From the NCBI GenBank assembly GCA_030654695.1, contig JAURWY010000017.1, forward strand, positions 232,364 through 296,363: 64,000 bases of DNA. Reading direction: 5' to 3'. Below are positions 18,191-27,772 of this stretch, piece after piece. Below the pieces are notes generated by a model. It worked only from the letters and a program-made list of their open reading frames with translations, did no database searches and was not told the origin of the DNA. The position numbers and the translations under genes were made by a program. Each line of letters starts with the position of its first letter. The first letter of the stretch is position 1. This DNA is from Polaromonas sp. GTDB lineage: Bacteria; Pseudomonadota; Gammaproteobacteria; Burkholderiales; Burkholderiaceae_C.

Positions 18191-19273
18191 TCAGATCTTG
18201 GCCGAACTCATGTACTGATTGAACGGGTACTCAGAGAAACGGTTCCAGAGGATCTGGTCACGCTGAAAAGCACGCATGTCCTGGCTGATCTTCTTGAACT
18301 CAGGCGACTTGGCTTCGTGGTCGGCGAAGACTTCCATCGACGACTTGAAGCCGGCGTCCATGACAGCTTTCGGAAAAGCTTTCAGCTGGGTCTTTTCTGC
18401 CACCAGCTTCTTCAGCGCGATCGGGTTGTAAGCGTCGTACTTGGCCGTCATGTCGCGTGCGGCCACAACCGTCGCTGCGTCAAGGATCGCTTTGTTTTCA
18501 TCCGACAACTTAGCGTAGGCCTTGTTGTTGATGAAGAACTCGAGGTCGGCGCCGCCTTCCCACCAGCCGGGGTAGTAGTAAAACGGAGCGACTTTGTTGA
18601 AGCCCAGCTTCGCATCGTCGTAAGGTCCGACGAACTCGGCTGCGTCCAGCGTGCCTTTTTCGAGGGCCTGGTACACATCACCACCCGGCATGTTCTGCGC
18701 CACCACACCCAGCTTGGCCATGGCCTCGCCGAACAAGCCGCCACCGAGGCGCATTTTCAGGCCCTTGAGGTCAGCCACCGTTTTGATTTCCTTGCGGTAC
18801 CAGCCGCCCATTTGCGTGCCGGTGTTGCCAGCGGTCGCGGTGCGGAAGTTGTACTGGGCAAAAAAGGCGTCGAGCAATTTACGGCCATTGCCGTACTGTT
18901 TCCAGGACTCGTTCTGCCGCGCTGTCAGGCCGAAAGGCACAGCGCAGCTGAAGGCAAAAATCGGACTCTTGCCGGTGAAATAATAGGCTGCAGTCTGCGC
19001 CATTTCGATGGTGTCGGCCTGCAGTGCATCGACCACACCGAAAGCGGGCATCAACTCACCAGCCGGGTGAACCGAAATTTCAAACTTACCGCCGGACAAG
19101 GCCTTGACAGTTTTCGACAACATTTCAGCACTGCCGAAAATCGTGTCCAAGGACTTCGGAAAACTCGACGACAGGCGCCAGCGGACAGCGGCTTGCGCAT
19201 GGACGGCGGGTGCCATGCCTGCGGCAAGGACGCCCGCGATACCGGCATTCTTGATAAGTGAGCGACGATCCAT
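18191..19273 (-). CDS. TRAP transporter substrate-binding protein, TakP-like (2-oxoacid type)
   Basis: Periplasmic binding protein of the adjacent TRAP system, 360 residues. AGGAG lies about nine bases before the ATG at 19273. The signal region starts DRRSLIKNAG, a twin-arginine-like motif, and ends at VHAQA near residue 27. TakP-like features include WRLSSSFPKSLDTIFG near the mature N-terminus, the substrate arginine region LKMRLGGGLFGEA, LDAAEFVGPYDDAKLGF and YYYPGWWEGGADLEFF, which resemble the alpha-keto acid binder of Rhodobacter. It is encoded convergently to dctQM instead of in the same operon. Confidence 0.9.
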   Translation of the reverse strand: MDRRSLIKNAGIAGVLAAGMAPAVHAQAAVRWRLSSSFPKSLDTIFGSAEMLSKTVKALSGGKFEISVHPAGELMPAFGVVDALQADTIEMAQTAAYYFTGKSPIFAFSCAVPFGLTARQNESWKQYGNGRKLLDAFFAQYNFRTATAGNTGTQMGGWYRKEIKTVADLKGLKMRLGGGLFGEAMAKLGVVAQNMPGGDVYQALEKGTLDAAEFVGPYDDAKLGFNKVAPFYYYPGWWEGGADLEFFINNKAYAKLSDENKAILDAATVVAARDMTAKYDAYNPIALKKLVAEKTQLKAFPKAVMDAGFKSSMEVFADHEAKSPEFKKISQDMRAFQRDQILWNRFSEYPFNQYMSSAKI

Positions 19274-19407
19274 GATGAAACTCTCCTGAAAGTTGATTTT
19301 TAGATGACCCTGAAACACAGCATGTTCAGCGGAGGAATTATTGCATTCTTTAAACCTAAACCCACCCGTTATTACCCCTAGGCAGATCGTCAAAAAGCGG
19401 CCACTGA

Positions 19408-20226
19408 CTAAGCGCTTCTTTCGATCACGGCATGAACGTCATGTGCATGAATCGACTCGTGGTTGACCACTTCAACGCGGTAACTGCCAATCCGTGCATC
19501 AGCGGCCACCGCGGCGGCGACATCGCGAATCAGGTCTTCGACAAATTTCGGGTTAGCGTAGGCGTGCTCAGTCACCCATTTTTCGTCGGGGCGCTTCAGC
19601 AAACCCCAGAGTTCGCTGGACGCATTGTCTTCAGCGAAACGCACCAACTCCGTCCAGTCGATGCCGCCCTGCGGTTCACGCAATTCGGCGCGCAAGGTGA
19701 TGTGCGAGCGCTGGTTGTGCGCACCGTCATCAGAGACTTCTTTGGAGCATGGACACAAAGACTTGACCGGTACCACGGCCTGCATGCTCAGGCGGTTGAC
19801 ACCTGCTTGGCGCTCAGCGATCCAGCTACCATCGTATTCCATCAGGCTTTGCAAACCCGAAACGGGTGCGGCCTTGCGGACAAAGAAAGGAAAGCTCACC
19901 TCAATGCGCCCGGCGTCAGCTTCCAGCAACACCAGCAGTGCCTGGATTTCAGTGCCCAGCGTGTCGGCCGTCAGCACCACGCCTGACAGGTCAAACGCTT
20001 CCAACCAAGCGATCAGGCGCGACATGTGTGCGCCTTTTTGGTCTGCCGCCAAAGACACATCCAGCGTCCAAGTGCCGACCGTCGATTGCACCTTGCCGCC
20101 GACCATGACGCGCAAAGGGTAGCGCAGTGACTTGACGCCGACGCGTTGAATCGGCATCTCGCGCAGATCACGCCGGCCCTGCACATCGGGCATGGCGTTC
20201 GATACAAGTTTCATATTGGCATTCAT
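19408..20226 (-). CDS. folE2: GTP cyclohydrolase FolE2 (type IB)
   Basis: Converts GTP to 7,8-dihydroneopterin triphosphate, the first step of folate synthesis. Type IB enzymes replace the zinc-dependent FolE. The family signature CPCSKEVSDDGAHNQRSH, with the catalytic cysteine, is around residue 150. 272 residues from ATG 20226, five bases downstream of the dxs stop, so probably co-transcribed with dxs. A TTG three codons upstream would overlap the dxs stop. Confidence 0.93.
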   Translation of the reverse strand: MNANMKLVSNAMPDVQGRRDLREMPIQRVGVKSLRYPLRVMVGGKVQSTVGTWTLDVSLAADQKGAHMSRLIAWLEAFDLSGVVLTADTLGTEIQALLVLLEADAGRIEVSFPFFVRKAAPVSGLQSLMEYDGSWIAERQAGVNRLSMQAVVPVKSLCPCSKEVSDDGAHNQRSHITLRAELREPQGGIDWTELVRFAEDNASSELWGLLKRPDEKWVTEHAYANPKFVEDLIRDVAAAVAADARIGSYRVEVVNHESIHAHDVHAVIERSA

Positions 20227-20231
20227 CGGTT

Positions 20232-22124
20232 TCAAGCCACCGATTTCAAGGCCACCTTGGCTGCGCGGTTTTGGGCCAAGACGCTAAAGCGGGTGTTGAT
20301 CGAGGCTTCGATACCGGCCGCGTCCAGCCCCTGCAGGGCCAGCAGCACAGCCGGGTCGCCGTGCTCGGTGAATTCATCTTGGAGACCGAGTTGCAGCAGC
20401 GGTTTCAGCACGCCGGCTTGTTGCAGCGCTTCGCTGACGGCACTGCCAGCGCCGCCCATGATGCAACCTTCTTCAAGCGTGACCAGTGCGTCATGCGTAG
20501 CCGCAATCTCTAACAACAGCGCGACATCCAAAGGCTTGGCCCAACGCATGTTGACGACGGTGGCGCCGAGCTTTTCAGCGGCGGCCAAGGCCGGGTGCAG
20601 CAGTGTGCCAAAAGCCAAGATAGCGATGCCCGACCCTTGACGGCGTACTTCTCCGCGGCCGAACGGTAGCGACGCTAGGCCGGCCTCTGTGGCCACGCCA
20701 GCACCCGCACCGCGCGGATAGCGCACGGCCACCGGGTGGTCTTGTTCAAAGGCCGTCGTCAGCAGCTTGCGGCACTCGTTTTCATCCGCCGGGCAAGCAA
20801 CGCTCATGTTGGGAATACAGCGCAAGAAAGCGATGTCATAAGCCCCGGCGTGGGTGGCACCGTCAGCGCCCACCAGACCCGCACGGTCCAGCGCAAACAC
20901 CACCGGTAAATTTTGCAGTGCAACGTCGTGAATCAATTGGTCGTAGCCACGCTGCAAAAACGTCGAGTAAATCGCCACCACAGGCTTCAGGCCTTCGCAG
21001 GCCATGCCGGCGGCAAAGGTCACCGCATGTTGCTCGGCGATGCCAACGTCGTAATAGCGCTCCGGAAAGCGCTGATGAAACTCCAGCATGCCCGAGCCTT
21101 CGCGCATGGCCGGCGTGATGCCGACCAGCCGCTTGTCTTGCTCGGCCATGTCGCACAACCAGCGACCAAAGACCTGCGTGAAAGTTTGTTTGGCCGGTGC
21201 GGCTGATTTTTGCAAACCCAGCGCCGGATCAAACTTGCCGGGGCCGTGGTAAGCCACCGGGTCAGCTTCAGCCAACTTGTAGCCTTGACCTTTTTTAGTC
21301 ACCACGTGCAGAAACTGCGGCCCTTTGAGCTGCCGAATGTTCTCGAGTGTGGGAATCAAAGACTCCAGGTCGTGGCCGTCAATCGGGCCGATGTAGTTGA
21401 AGCCAAAATTCTCGAACAGCGTGGCTGGCACGAGCATGCCTTTGGCATGCGTCTCCAGACGCTTGGCCAGTTCAAACAAGGGTGGCGCGCCCCTCAAAAC
21501 TTGCTTGCCGACGTTCTTGGCAGCCGCGTAAAACTGGCCGCTCATGAGCTGCGCCAAATAGCGGTTCAGCGCACCCACGGGAGGGCTGATGCTCATGTCG
21601 TTGTCGTTCAGGATGACCAGCAAATTGCAGTCGCAAACGCCGGCGTTGTTCATCGCCTCAAAAGCCATGCCAGCGCTCATGGCGCCGTCACCAATGATCG
21701 CCACGGCATGTCGGCCTTCGCCCTTTTGCTTGGCCGCCATGGCCATGCCCAGCGCGGCAGAAATCGAGGTCGAAGAATGCGCTGTGCCGAAGGTGTCGTA
21801 CTCGCTTTCACTGCGCCGCGGAAAGCCCGACAAACCGCCGAGCTGGCGCAAACTGCCCATGCGATCGCGCCGGCCCGTCAGGATCTTGTGCGGATAAGTC
21901 TGATGGCCGACGTCCCAGACCAGCCGGTCGTCGGGCGTGTTGAAAACGTAGTGCAATGCCACCGTGAGTTCAACCGTTCCCAGGTTCGAGCTCAGGTGTC
22001 CGCCGGTGCGCGACACGCTGTCCAACAGGTAAGCGCGCAGTTCATCGGCAACACGCGGTAGCTGCGTGCGCGGCAGTCGCCGCAGGTCAGCCGGGCTGTT
22101 GATGGTTTCAAGCAATTGGTACAT
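20232..22124 (-). CDS. dxs: 1-deoxy-D-xylulose-5-phosphate synthase
   Basis: Thiamine-diphosphate enzyme that joins pyruvate and glyceraldehyde 3-phosphate, the first step of the MEP isoprenoid pathway. 630 residues. The TPP-binding motif [18 protein letters not shown] is near 145-165, the [19 protein letters not shown] block near 70 and the transketolase pyrimidine domain ([18 protein letters not shown]) near 365. It is followed by folE2 and preceded by ispA. Its product feeds the carotenoid-retinal genes about 10 kb away. Confidence 0.96.
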   Translation of the reverse strand: MYQLLETINSPADLRRLPRTQLPRVADELRAYLLDSVSRTGGHLSSNLGTVELTVALHYVFNTPDDRLVWDVGHQTYPHKILTGRRDRMGSLRQLGGLSGFPRRSESEYDTFGTAHSSTSISAALGMAMAAKQKGEGRHAVAIIGDGAMSAGMAFEAMNNAGVCDCNLLVILNDNDMSISPPVGALNRYLAQLMSGQFYAAAKNVGKQVLRGAPPLFELAKRLETHAKGMLVPATLFENFGFNYIGPIDGHDLESLIPTLENIRQLKGPQFLHVVTKKGQGYKLAEADPVAYHGPGKFDPALGLQKSAAPAKQTFTQVFGRWLCDMAEQDKRLVGITPAMREGSGMLEFHQRFPERYYDVGIAEQHAVTFAAGMACEGLKPVVAIYSTFLQRGYDQLIHDVALQNLPVVFALDRAGLVGADGATHAGAYDIAFLRCIPNMSVACPADENECRKLLTTAFEQDHPVAVRYPRGAGAGVATEAGLASLPFGRGEVRRQGSGIAILAFGTLLHPALAAAEKLGATVVNMRWAKPLDVALLLEIAATHDALVTLEEGCIMGGAGSAVSEALQQAGVLKPLLQLGLQDEFTEHGDPAVLLALQGLDAAGIEASINTRFSVLAQNRAAKVALKSVA

Positions 22125-22151
22125 CTCTATAAATCCTGTAACGGCCGCCGG

Positions 22152-23069
22152 TCAGAAACCGCGATTGACCAGCATGTTGGCCAGCGCCTGCAAGGCGACC
22201 GTGTTGTGCAGCCCCCCTGCGCGCAAGCTGGCCAGCGATTGCGAAAGCAGCTCTTGCGCATAATTTTGGGAGGCGTGCAAGCCCATCAAAGAGACAAAAG
22301 TGGGCTTGTCCTGCGCAGCGTCTTTGCCGGCGGTCTTGCCCAAAGTACCTGAATCGGCGATGACATCCAGCACGTCGTCGACCACCTGAAAAGCCAGGCC
22401 AATGGTCGCACCGTAGTCTTTCAAAGACTGCTGCGCCGCAGCGCTCGGGCTGCCGCAAGCGGCACCCATCAACACGCTGGCTTGCAACAAGGCACCGGTT
22501 TTAAGGCGGTGCATGTCATGCAGTTGGGCCGACGAAATCGGCTTGCCGACACTCGCCAGATCAATCGCCTGACCACCGGCCATGCCGCGAAAACCCGCCG
22601 CCTGCGCCAGCATGCGGCACAAGACCGCCTGCGTCGCCGCGCTGACGGTTGAATCTTCCGGCGTCAGCAGCTCAAAGGCCAGCGCCTGCAACGCATCGCC
22701 GGCCAACAGCGCTTGGGCTTCGCCAAACTTGACGTGCACGGTTGGCTTGCCGCGCCGCAACACGTCGTTGTCCATGCAGGGCATGTCGTCGTGCACCAGT
22801 GAATAAGCGTGAATCAACTCCACCGCACAAGCGGCCCGCAGCGCCGCCATGGGGTGGCCGCCAACCGCTTCGCAAGCGGCCAGCACCAGCAGCGGACGCA
22901 GGCGCTTACCGCCGTCCAGCACGGCGTAGCGCATGGCGTCACCCAGCCCCGCAGGTGCCGGGCAGGTCTCAGGACAAGCGACCCAGCGCGTCAAAGCCGC
23001 CTCCACCAAATGAAGTTGTTGTGAGGTCCAGACGGACAGGTCAAAGGGAGGCTTGCTCGAAGAATTCAA
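22152..23069 (-). CDS. ispA: Farnesyl diphosphate synthase, IspA-type polyprenyl synthetase
   Basis: Makes C15 farnesyl diphosphate from dimethylallyl and isopentenyl diphosphates. 305 residues. The first aspartate-rich motif is DDMPCMD (near residue 95), the second DDVLD (near 235), plus GGKRLRPLLVLA. No ATG precedes the conserved region. The start is taken as TTG at 23069, with AGGAG nine bases upstream overlapping the xseB stop codon. Co-directional with xseB and dxs in the common xseB-ispA-dxs order. Confidence 0.94.
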   Translation of the reverse strand: MNSSSKPPFDLSVWTSQQLHLVEAALTRWVACPETCPAPAGLGDAMRYAVLDGGKRLRPLLVLAACEAVGGHPMAALRAACAVELIHAYSLVHDDMPCMDNDVLRRGKPTVHVKFGEAQALLAGDALQALAFELLTPEDSTVSAATQAVLCRMLAQAAGFRGMAGGQAIDLASVGKPISSAQLHDMHRLKTGALLQASVLMGAACGSPSAAAQQSLKDYGATIGLAFQVVDDVLDVIADSGTLGKTAGKDAAQDKPTFVSLMGLHASQNYAQELLSQSLASLRAGGLHNTVALQALANMLVNRGF

Positions 23070-23075
23070 GGGGGA

Positions 23076-23342
23076 TTACTCCTGCGACCAGGGTTTGAGT
23101 TCCGTGCCCTCAAGAACCTTGATTTGGTTTTCCACCGCTTCAAGCTTGTCACGACAAAATTTGAGCAACTCAGCGCCGCGTTGGTAACCCGTCAGCAACT
23201 GGTCTAGCGGCATTTGACCGCCTTCAAGCTGCATCACCAGCTGCTCCAGCTCCTCCAGCGCAGACTCGTAATTCACGGGCGCTGCCGCCGCGTGCTCGGG
23301 GCTGTGCTCTGGCGTCAAGGGGGAAGCAGTCGGTTTTCTCAT
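23076..23342 (-). CDS. xseB: Exodeoxyribonuclease VII small subunit
   Basis: Small subunit of the single-strand exonuclease VII. 88 residues with the core [20 protein letters not shown] and a following amphipathic helix ([19 protein letters not shown]), as in the family (about 80 residues). First gene of the xseB-ispA-dxs-folE2 run; the large subunit is not in this window. Confidence 0.93.
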   Translation of the reverse strand: MRKPTASPLTPEHSPEHAAAAPVNYESALEELEQLVMQLEGGQMPLDQLLTGYQRGAELLKFCRDKLEAVENQIKVLEGTELKPWSQE

Positions 23343-23526
23343 GGGCTCTCGGTTCTGGGTTCAAGATTGCGCTTGATTTTAGGCGTTTGACACCCGACCC
23401 TGCGCAAGCTGCGCATGAACCGCGCCCAGCAAGGGCGAATAGCCCTCCTGCAAGGTGTGATGGGTACAATTAAAAGTGGTTTTCACAGCGCCCCGCCCCT
23501 CTACTCCGACTGCACGCTCCCCCCTC

Positions 23527-24660
23527 ATGTCCCCAACGCGCATGCCTGATCCAAGCCTTCGTCTGCTGCAGGCCACTAGCCAGCTGCCTATCTCAAGCTA
23601 TTTTGACCCGGGCATCTACGCGCGGGAGCAGCAAAAGCTGTTCGCCAAAGGGCCGCGTTACTTGGGTCACGAACTGGCCGTGCCGAACTTAGGCGACTAC
23701 TACACGCTGCCCCACGAAGGCGAAGGCCGAGCGCTGGTGCGCAACGCCTCTGGCATTGAACTGATTTCCAACGTCTGCCGGCACCGACAAGCCACCATGC
23801 TGCAAGGTCGTGGCAACACCGGCAGCAACATCGTCTGCCCGCTGCACCGCTGGACCTACAACATCGCTGGCGAGTTGATTGGCGCGCCGCATTTTGAGAT
23901 TGACCCCTGCCTGAACTTGAACCGCTACAAAACCACCACCTGGAACGGTCTGGTCTTTGAAGACAATGGCCGCGACATCGCCGCCGAGATGGCCGGCCTG
24001 AGCTCGATGGCCGACCTCGACTTCACCGGCTACCAGTTGGACAAAGTGCATCTGCACGAGTGCGATTACAACTGGAAAACCTTCATCGAGGTCTACCTTG
24101 AGGACTACCATGTTGGCCCCTTTCATCCGGGTCTGGGCGGCTTTGTGACCACTGACGACTTGCGCTGGGAACTGGCCGACAATTATTCAGTGCAGACCGT
24201 CGGCGTCTCAGACAAACTCGGCAAACCCGGCACGGATGTGTATAAAAAATGGCATGACGTGGTACTGCAGTACCGCGACGGCGCAGCGCCCAAGTACGGC
24301 GCGATTTGGCTGACTTGCTACCCGCACGTGATGGTCGAGTGGTACCCGCATGCGCTGGTCGTCAGCACCTTGCACCCGCAAGGGCCGGGCAAGACGCTGA
24401 ACGTCGTCGAGTTTTTCTACCCCGAAGAAATTTGTGCGTTTGAGCGGGAGTTCATCGAAGCGCAACAGGCCGCTTACATGGAAACTTGCGTGGAAGACGA
24501 CGAAATTGCGCTGCGCATGGACGCCGGCCGACTGGCCTTGATGCAACGTGGCGACAACGAGTTTGGCCCCTACCAAAGCCCGATGGAAGACGGCATGCAG
24601 CACTTTCACGAGTGGTATCGCCGCGAAATGGGCGCTAGCAAAACGACGCAGATGATCTGA
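23527..24660 (+). CDS. Rieske [2Fe-2S] aromatic ring-hydroxylating oxygenase alpha-subunit-like protein
   Basis: About 377 residues. The N-terminal Rieske domain has the ligand pairs CRH (in NVCRHRQATMLQGRG) and CPLHRW. The C-terminal catalytic domain has the mononuclear-iron pattern EDYHVGPFHPG. No reductase, ferredoxin or beta subunit is adjacent, so the electron donor and substrate are unknown. It is divergent from xseB, an arrangement I know from other Comamonadaceae. The start is uncertain: ATG at 23527 or 23542, neither with a good ribosome site. The final 26 bases overlap the convergent GGDEF-EAL gene. Confidence 0.85.
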   Translation: MSPTRMPDPSLRLLQATSQLPISSYFDPGIYAREQQKLFAKGPRYLGHELAVPNLGDYYTLPHEGEGRALVRNASGIELISNVCRHRQATMLQGRGNTGSNIVCPLHRWTYNIAGELIGAPHFEIDPCLNLNRYKTTTWNGLVFEDNGRDIAAEMAGLSSMADLDFTGYQLDKVHLHECDYNWKTFIEVYLEDYHVGPFHPGLGGFVTTDDLRWELADNYSVQTVGVSDKLGKPGTDVYKKWHDVVLQYRDGAAPKYGAIWLTCYPHVMVEWYPHALVVSTLHPQGPGKTLNVVEFFYPEEICAFEREFIEAQQAAYMETCVEDDEIALRMDAGRLALMQRGDNEFGPYQSPMEDGMQHFHEWYRREMGASKTTQMI

Positions 24661-27532
24661 CCTGCGCCAAGCTTTTCAACTGCGCAAACAAGGCATCGCG
24701 CAGGCCGTGGAGTTCATCCAGTCTGGCCAGCGCTGCTTGGCTCTGACCCTGCGCATGGCTGTCCAGCAAGGCCTGCTCCAGCGCATGCAATTGCCAATGC
24801 AAGGGGTCGATCGCCTGCAAGACTTTTTGCACCTCTGGACTGGCCATGTCTTGAGCCTTCAGCCAAGCACCAAAATGACAGGGCTGATGATTCAGTGGCG
24901 GCATGTCTTTAAGATCTCCCTGCAAGACCTCCCCGACAGCCGCCACCCGGGCGAAGTGCTCGGCCCTGGCAAAGAGCAGCGGCAAATCTTGGCTGCGCAC
25001 GGTCTCCAGACCGGCCCAAGCCGCATCAGGCCGCCAAGTGGCCGACCAGTCGGGCACGTCGGCTGCCGGCATGGCCGGAGCGATGCCATTGCCCTGCGCT
25101 AAATCGCAACCCAGCTGCAGCAGCATCTCGCCGTGCGCCAGACTCTCCATCCCTTCGGCGATGACTTGACGCCGAAAGGCGCCGGCCAAGCCGACCACGC
25201 TCGTCAAAATAGCCAAGTCATCCGCATCGTCCAGCATGTTGGCGACAAAGCTCTGGTCAATCTTCAGCAGCGTGACCGGCAAGCGCTTGAGGTAAGTCAG
25301 CGACGAATAGCCGGTGCCAAAGTCGTCAAGGGCAAATTGCACGCCGAGCTGGCGACAGGCCTCAATGACATCGGACACGCGACTCAAATTCTCAAAGGCG
25401 CAGGTTTCCAGCACCTCCATTTGCAGATCGCCCGGCCTGATGTGGGGATAGGCCGCCAGAATCTCGCGCACGCGCGCCACAAAACTCAGCTGCTTCAACT
25501 GCCGGGCACCGATATTCACGCTGACCGGAATCGCCAACCCCATGCCACGCCACAGTGACAACTGGGTCAGCGCGGCATGGATCACCCACTCACCAATTTC
25601 GATGGCCAGCGGATGGTCTTCAATCGCTGGCAAAAAAGCCATCGGCAACAACAGGCCACGCTCCGGATGCTGCCAGCGGATCAGCGCTTCTGCGCCAATC
25701 AGCTCGCCCGTGCGCATGTTCACCTTGGGCTGGTAGTGCAGCACAAATTCGTTCTGGCTCAGCGCCCGCCGCAACTGCTTGAGATGTTCGTAGTGCTCAC
25801 GCACACTGCGGTCTTGCACGGCGTCAAAAATGTGATAACGGTTCTTGCCGCTTTGCTTGGCCAAGTACATGGCCTGGTCGGCTTGGCGTATCAATTGCTC
25901 GGCATCGACGTCATCGGCTTGCGGGTAAAAAGTGATGCCCAAACTGGCGGTGAGCTGAAGTGTTAAATCGCCCAAGGGCACCGGCTGGGACACCGCAGCA
26001 AGCAGACGCGTGAGCATCGGCACGCTGGCCTCGACGTCAGGCAAATCGACCAGCACCGCCACGAACTCGTCGCCGCCAATGCGAGCCAGCGTGTCGCCGA
26101 CGCGCAGCGACTTCTGCATCCGCTCAGCCAAGGCAATCAGCAACTGGTCGCCGACTTGGTGACCGTGGTTGTCGTTAACAGCCTTGAAAGCGTCCAAGTC
26201 AATGAACACCACCGCCAGCAATTGCTGCGAATGCCGCTTGACTTGCGCCATACCTTGCAACAAGCGGTCGGCCAACAAGACCCGGTTCGGCAAGTTCGTC
26301 AGGCCGTCAAATTGCGCCAAATGTTCCAGCTGATCTTGGTGCGCCTTCAACGCGGTGATGTCTGAAAACAGCGAGACATACTGCTTCACAGTGCCCCGGC
26401 TGTCGCGGACAGCGACGATGGTTTCCATCAGTGCGATCAGACTGCCATTTTTGTGCCGATCCCAAACTTCGCCTGACCAGTGGCCACCATCAGCCAAGGA
26501 CTGAAACATGGCCGCGTAAAACCCTTGGGCTTGAACGCCGGCATTCAGCAGACGCGGATTTTGACCCAGCACTTCGCCCCGGCTGTAGCCGGTGATGTGG
26601 GTAAAGGCGTCGTTGACGTTGATGATCGCGCCGTCGGCGGCGGTGATCATGATGCCTTCGCGGGCAATGTTGAAGACGCTGGCGGCTTGGATTGATTCTT
26701 CCGCCTTGATGCGCTCCGAAATATCGCGCACCGCCGCAAAGATACCCTGAAGGTTGTCGTGCTCATCGTAAAAAATGGCTGCATTGCAAGAGACCACGGT
26801 TTCGGTCCCGTCCTTGGCGCAGGCGATGAGCTGGTAATTCGAGATTTTTTTGTCTTTCAGCACCTGCGCAATCGCCGCGTCAGCCCGTTCCGGTTCGGTG
26901 AAGTACAGCGAGAAAGGGCTACCGATCAACTCATCCCTAGGGCACGCTGTCAGCACTTGCATCTGCGTGTTGACATCGGTGATGGTGCCGGCCGCGCTGA
27001 CGACGGTCAGCGCATCGACGCTGGAGTCGAAAAGAGCGCGCGTGTAGAGCTGCAAGTCGCGCAAGCGTTGCGCAACTTTTTCCCGCTCGTCTTCAAGTTT
27101 TTTTCGTGCGGTATTGTCGGAGCCGATCAGCAAGTAACCAATGCCCTCGCCAAGGTCGTCACGCAGGGCCGTCACCGACAGCACGACCGGCAAACGAACA
27201 CCGTCTTTGCGGACGTAGATCATCTCGTAAATGTCTTCTATGCCGCGTGAAGCCTTGTAGACCAAGGACTCAAAGCCAGGGGCAATCGGCGTACCAAACT
27301 CTTCGCTCAAATACTTCGCGCGGTCCATCAGCGCCTGCGAATCGGCCATGTCGCCGGGAAACATTTTGCCCACCACATCAGCCGCAGCGTAGCCCAACAA
27401 GCGCTCTGCCCCGACATTGAAAATCTGGATCAGGCTCGCGGCATCGGTCGCGATACTGGCGAAATTGACGCTGTTGAAAATCGCGCGTTGCAGCGCCTCA
27501 GTCTTCATCAGCCGCTCCCTCAGGACGTCCAT
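24635..27532 (-). CDS. PAS-GGDEF-EAL-CZB cyclic-di-GMP turnover protein
   Basis: Cytoplasmic signalling protein, 965 residues from ATG 27532. Three PAS domains (roughly 10-140, 160-275, 280-395) precede a GGDEF domain with an intact active site RIGGDEF and I-site RVGD five residues before it. An EAL domain follows with EAL, DDFGTGYSSL, KIDQSFV and AEG motifs intact, so both synthesis and degradation of c-di-GMP are possible. The C-terminus (about 850-920) resembles a chemoreceptor zinc-binding (CZB) domain: a histidine in AEHFARV, CHFGAWL and LHWQLH. The reading frame stays open upstream of the ATG into a run of 17 C, so the true N-terminus may be longer. Confidence 0.9.
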   Translation of the reverse strand: MDVLRERLMKTEALQRAIFNSVNFASIATDAASLIQIFNVGAERLLGYAAADVVGKMFPGDMADSQALMDRAKYLSEEFGTPIAPGFESLVYKASRGIEDIYEMIYVRKDGVRLPVVLSVTALRDDLGEGIGYLLIGSDNTARKKLEDEREKVAQRLRDLQLYTRALFDSSVDALTVVSAAGTITDVNTQMQVLTACPRDELIGSPFSLYFTEPERADAAIAQVLKDKKISNYQLIACAKDGTETVVSCNAAIFYDEHDNLQGIFAAVRDISERIKAEESIQAASVFNIAREGIMITAADGAIINVNDAFTHITGYSRGEVLGQNPRLLNAGVQAQGFYAAMFQSLADGGHWSGEVWDRHKNGSLIALMETIVAVRDSRGTVKQYVSLFSDITALKAHQDQLEHLAQFDGLTNLPNRVLLADRLLQGMAQVKRHSQQLLAVVFIDLDAFKAVNDNHGHQVGDQLLIALAERMQKSLRVGDTLARIGGDEFVAVLVDLPDVEASVPMLTRLLAAVSQPVPLGDLTLQLTASLGITFYPQADDVDAEQLIRQADQAMYLAKQSGKNRYHIFDAVQDRSVREHYEHLKQLRRALSQNEFVLHYQPKVNMRTGELIGAEALIRWQHPERGLLLPMAFLPAIEDHPLAIEIGEWVIHAALTQLSLWRGMGLAIPVSVNIGARQLKQLSFVARVREILAAYPHIRPGDLQMEVLETCAFENLSRVSDVIEACRQLGVQFALDDFGTGYSSLTYLKRLPVTLLKIDQSFVANMLDDADDLAILTSVVGLAGAFRRQVIAEGMESLAHGEMLLQLGCDLAQGNGIAPAMPAADVPDWSATWRPDAAWAGLETVRSQDLPLLFARAEHFARVAAVGEVLQGDLKDMPPLNHQPCHFGAWLKAQDMASPEVQKVLQAIDPLHWQLHALEQALLDSHAQGQSQAALARLDELHGLRDALFAQLKSLAQVRSSASFC

Positions 27533-27561
27533 CAGCGAGGCCTTCGCCCGAACCGAATCGC

Positions 27562-27578
27562 GGGGGGGGGGGGGGGGG
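27562..27578. repeat. Homopolymeric tract of 17 G (C on the coding strand)
   Basis: Mononucleotide run 30 bases upstream of the accepted start codon of the PAS-GGDEF-EAL-CZB gene. Such tracts slip during replication. In the present length the upstream open frame (27767 to 27498, unrecognised) is out of frame with the signalling protein. Loss of one base or gain of two would fuse them. It may also be a sequencing or assembly error. Confidence 0.9.
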
Positions 27579-27772
27579 AACCCGCACTTTAAGATTTCTC
27601 TGGACCATCAAAAATCCTGTTTCGCACCGTTGCAAAAATCTGCAAAATCGACGTCTTGACGCCACTCTAAATAAGGCCGACAGCGGCACCATGGCCGACT
27701 GGCTTTTGTGGCTGTCGGCGCAATGCCCGACATGCTTTGAATCAATGCGAAGATGCGTTCCAACCAACCGTC

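Noticed and set aside
27498..27767. 89-codon open frame through the G tract as a gene
   Set aside because: No homology, composition unlike a protein, and it is out of frame with the signalling gene; kept only as part of the phase-variation hypothesis.
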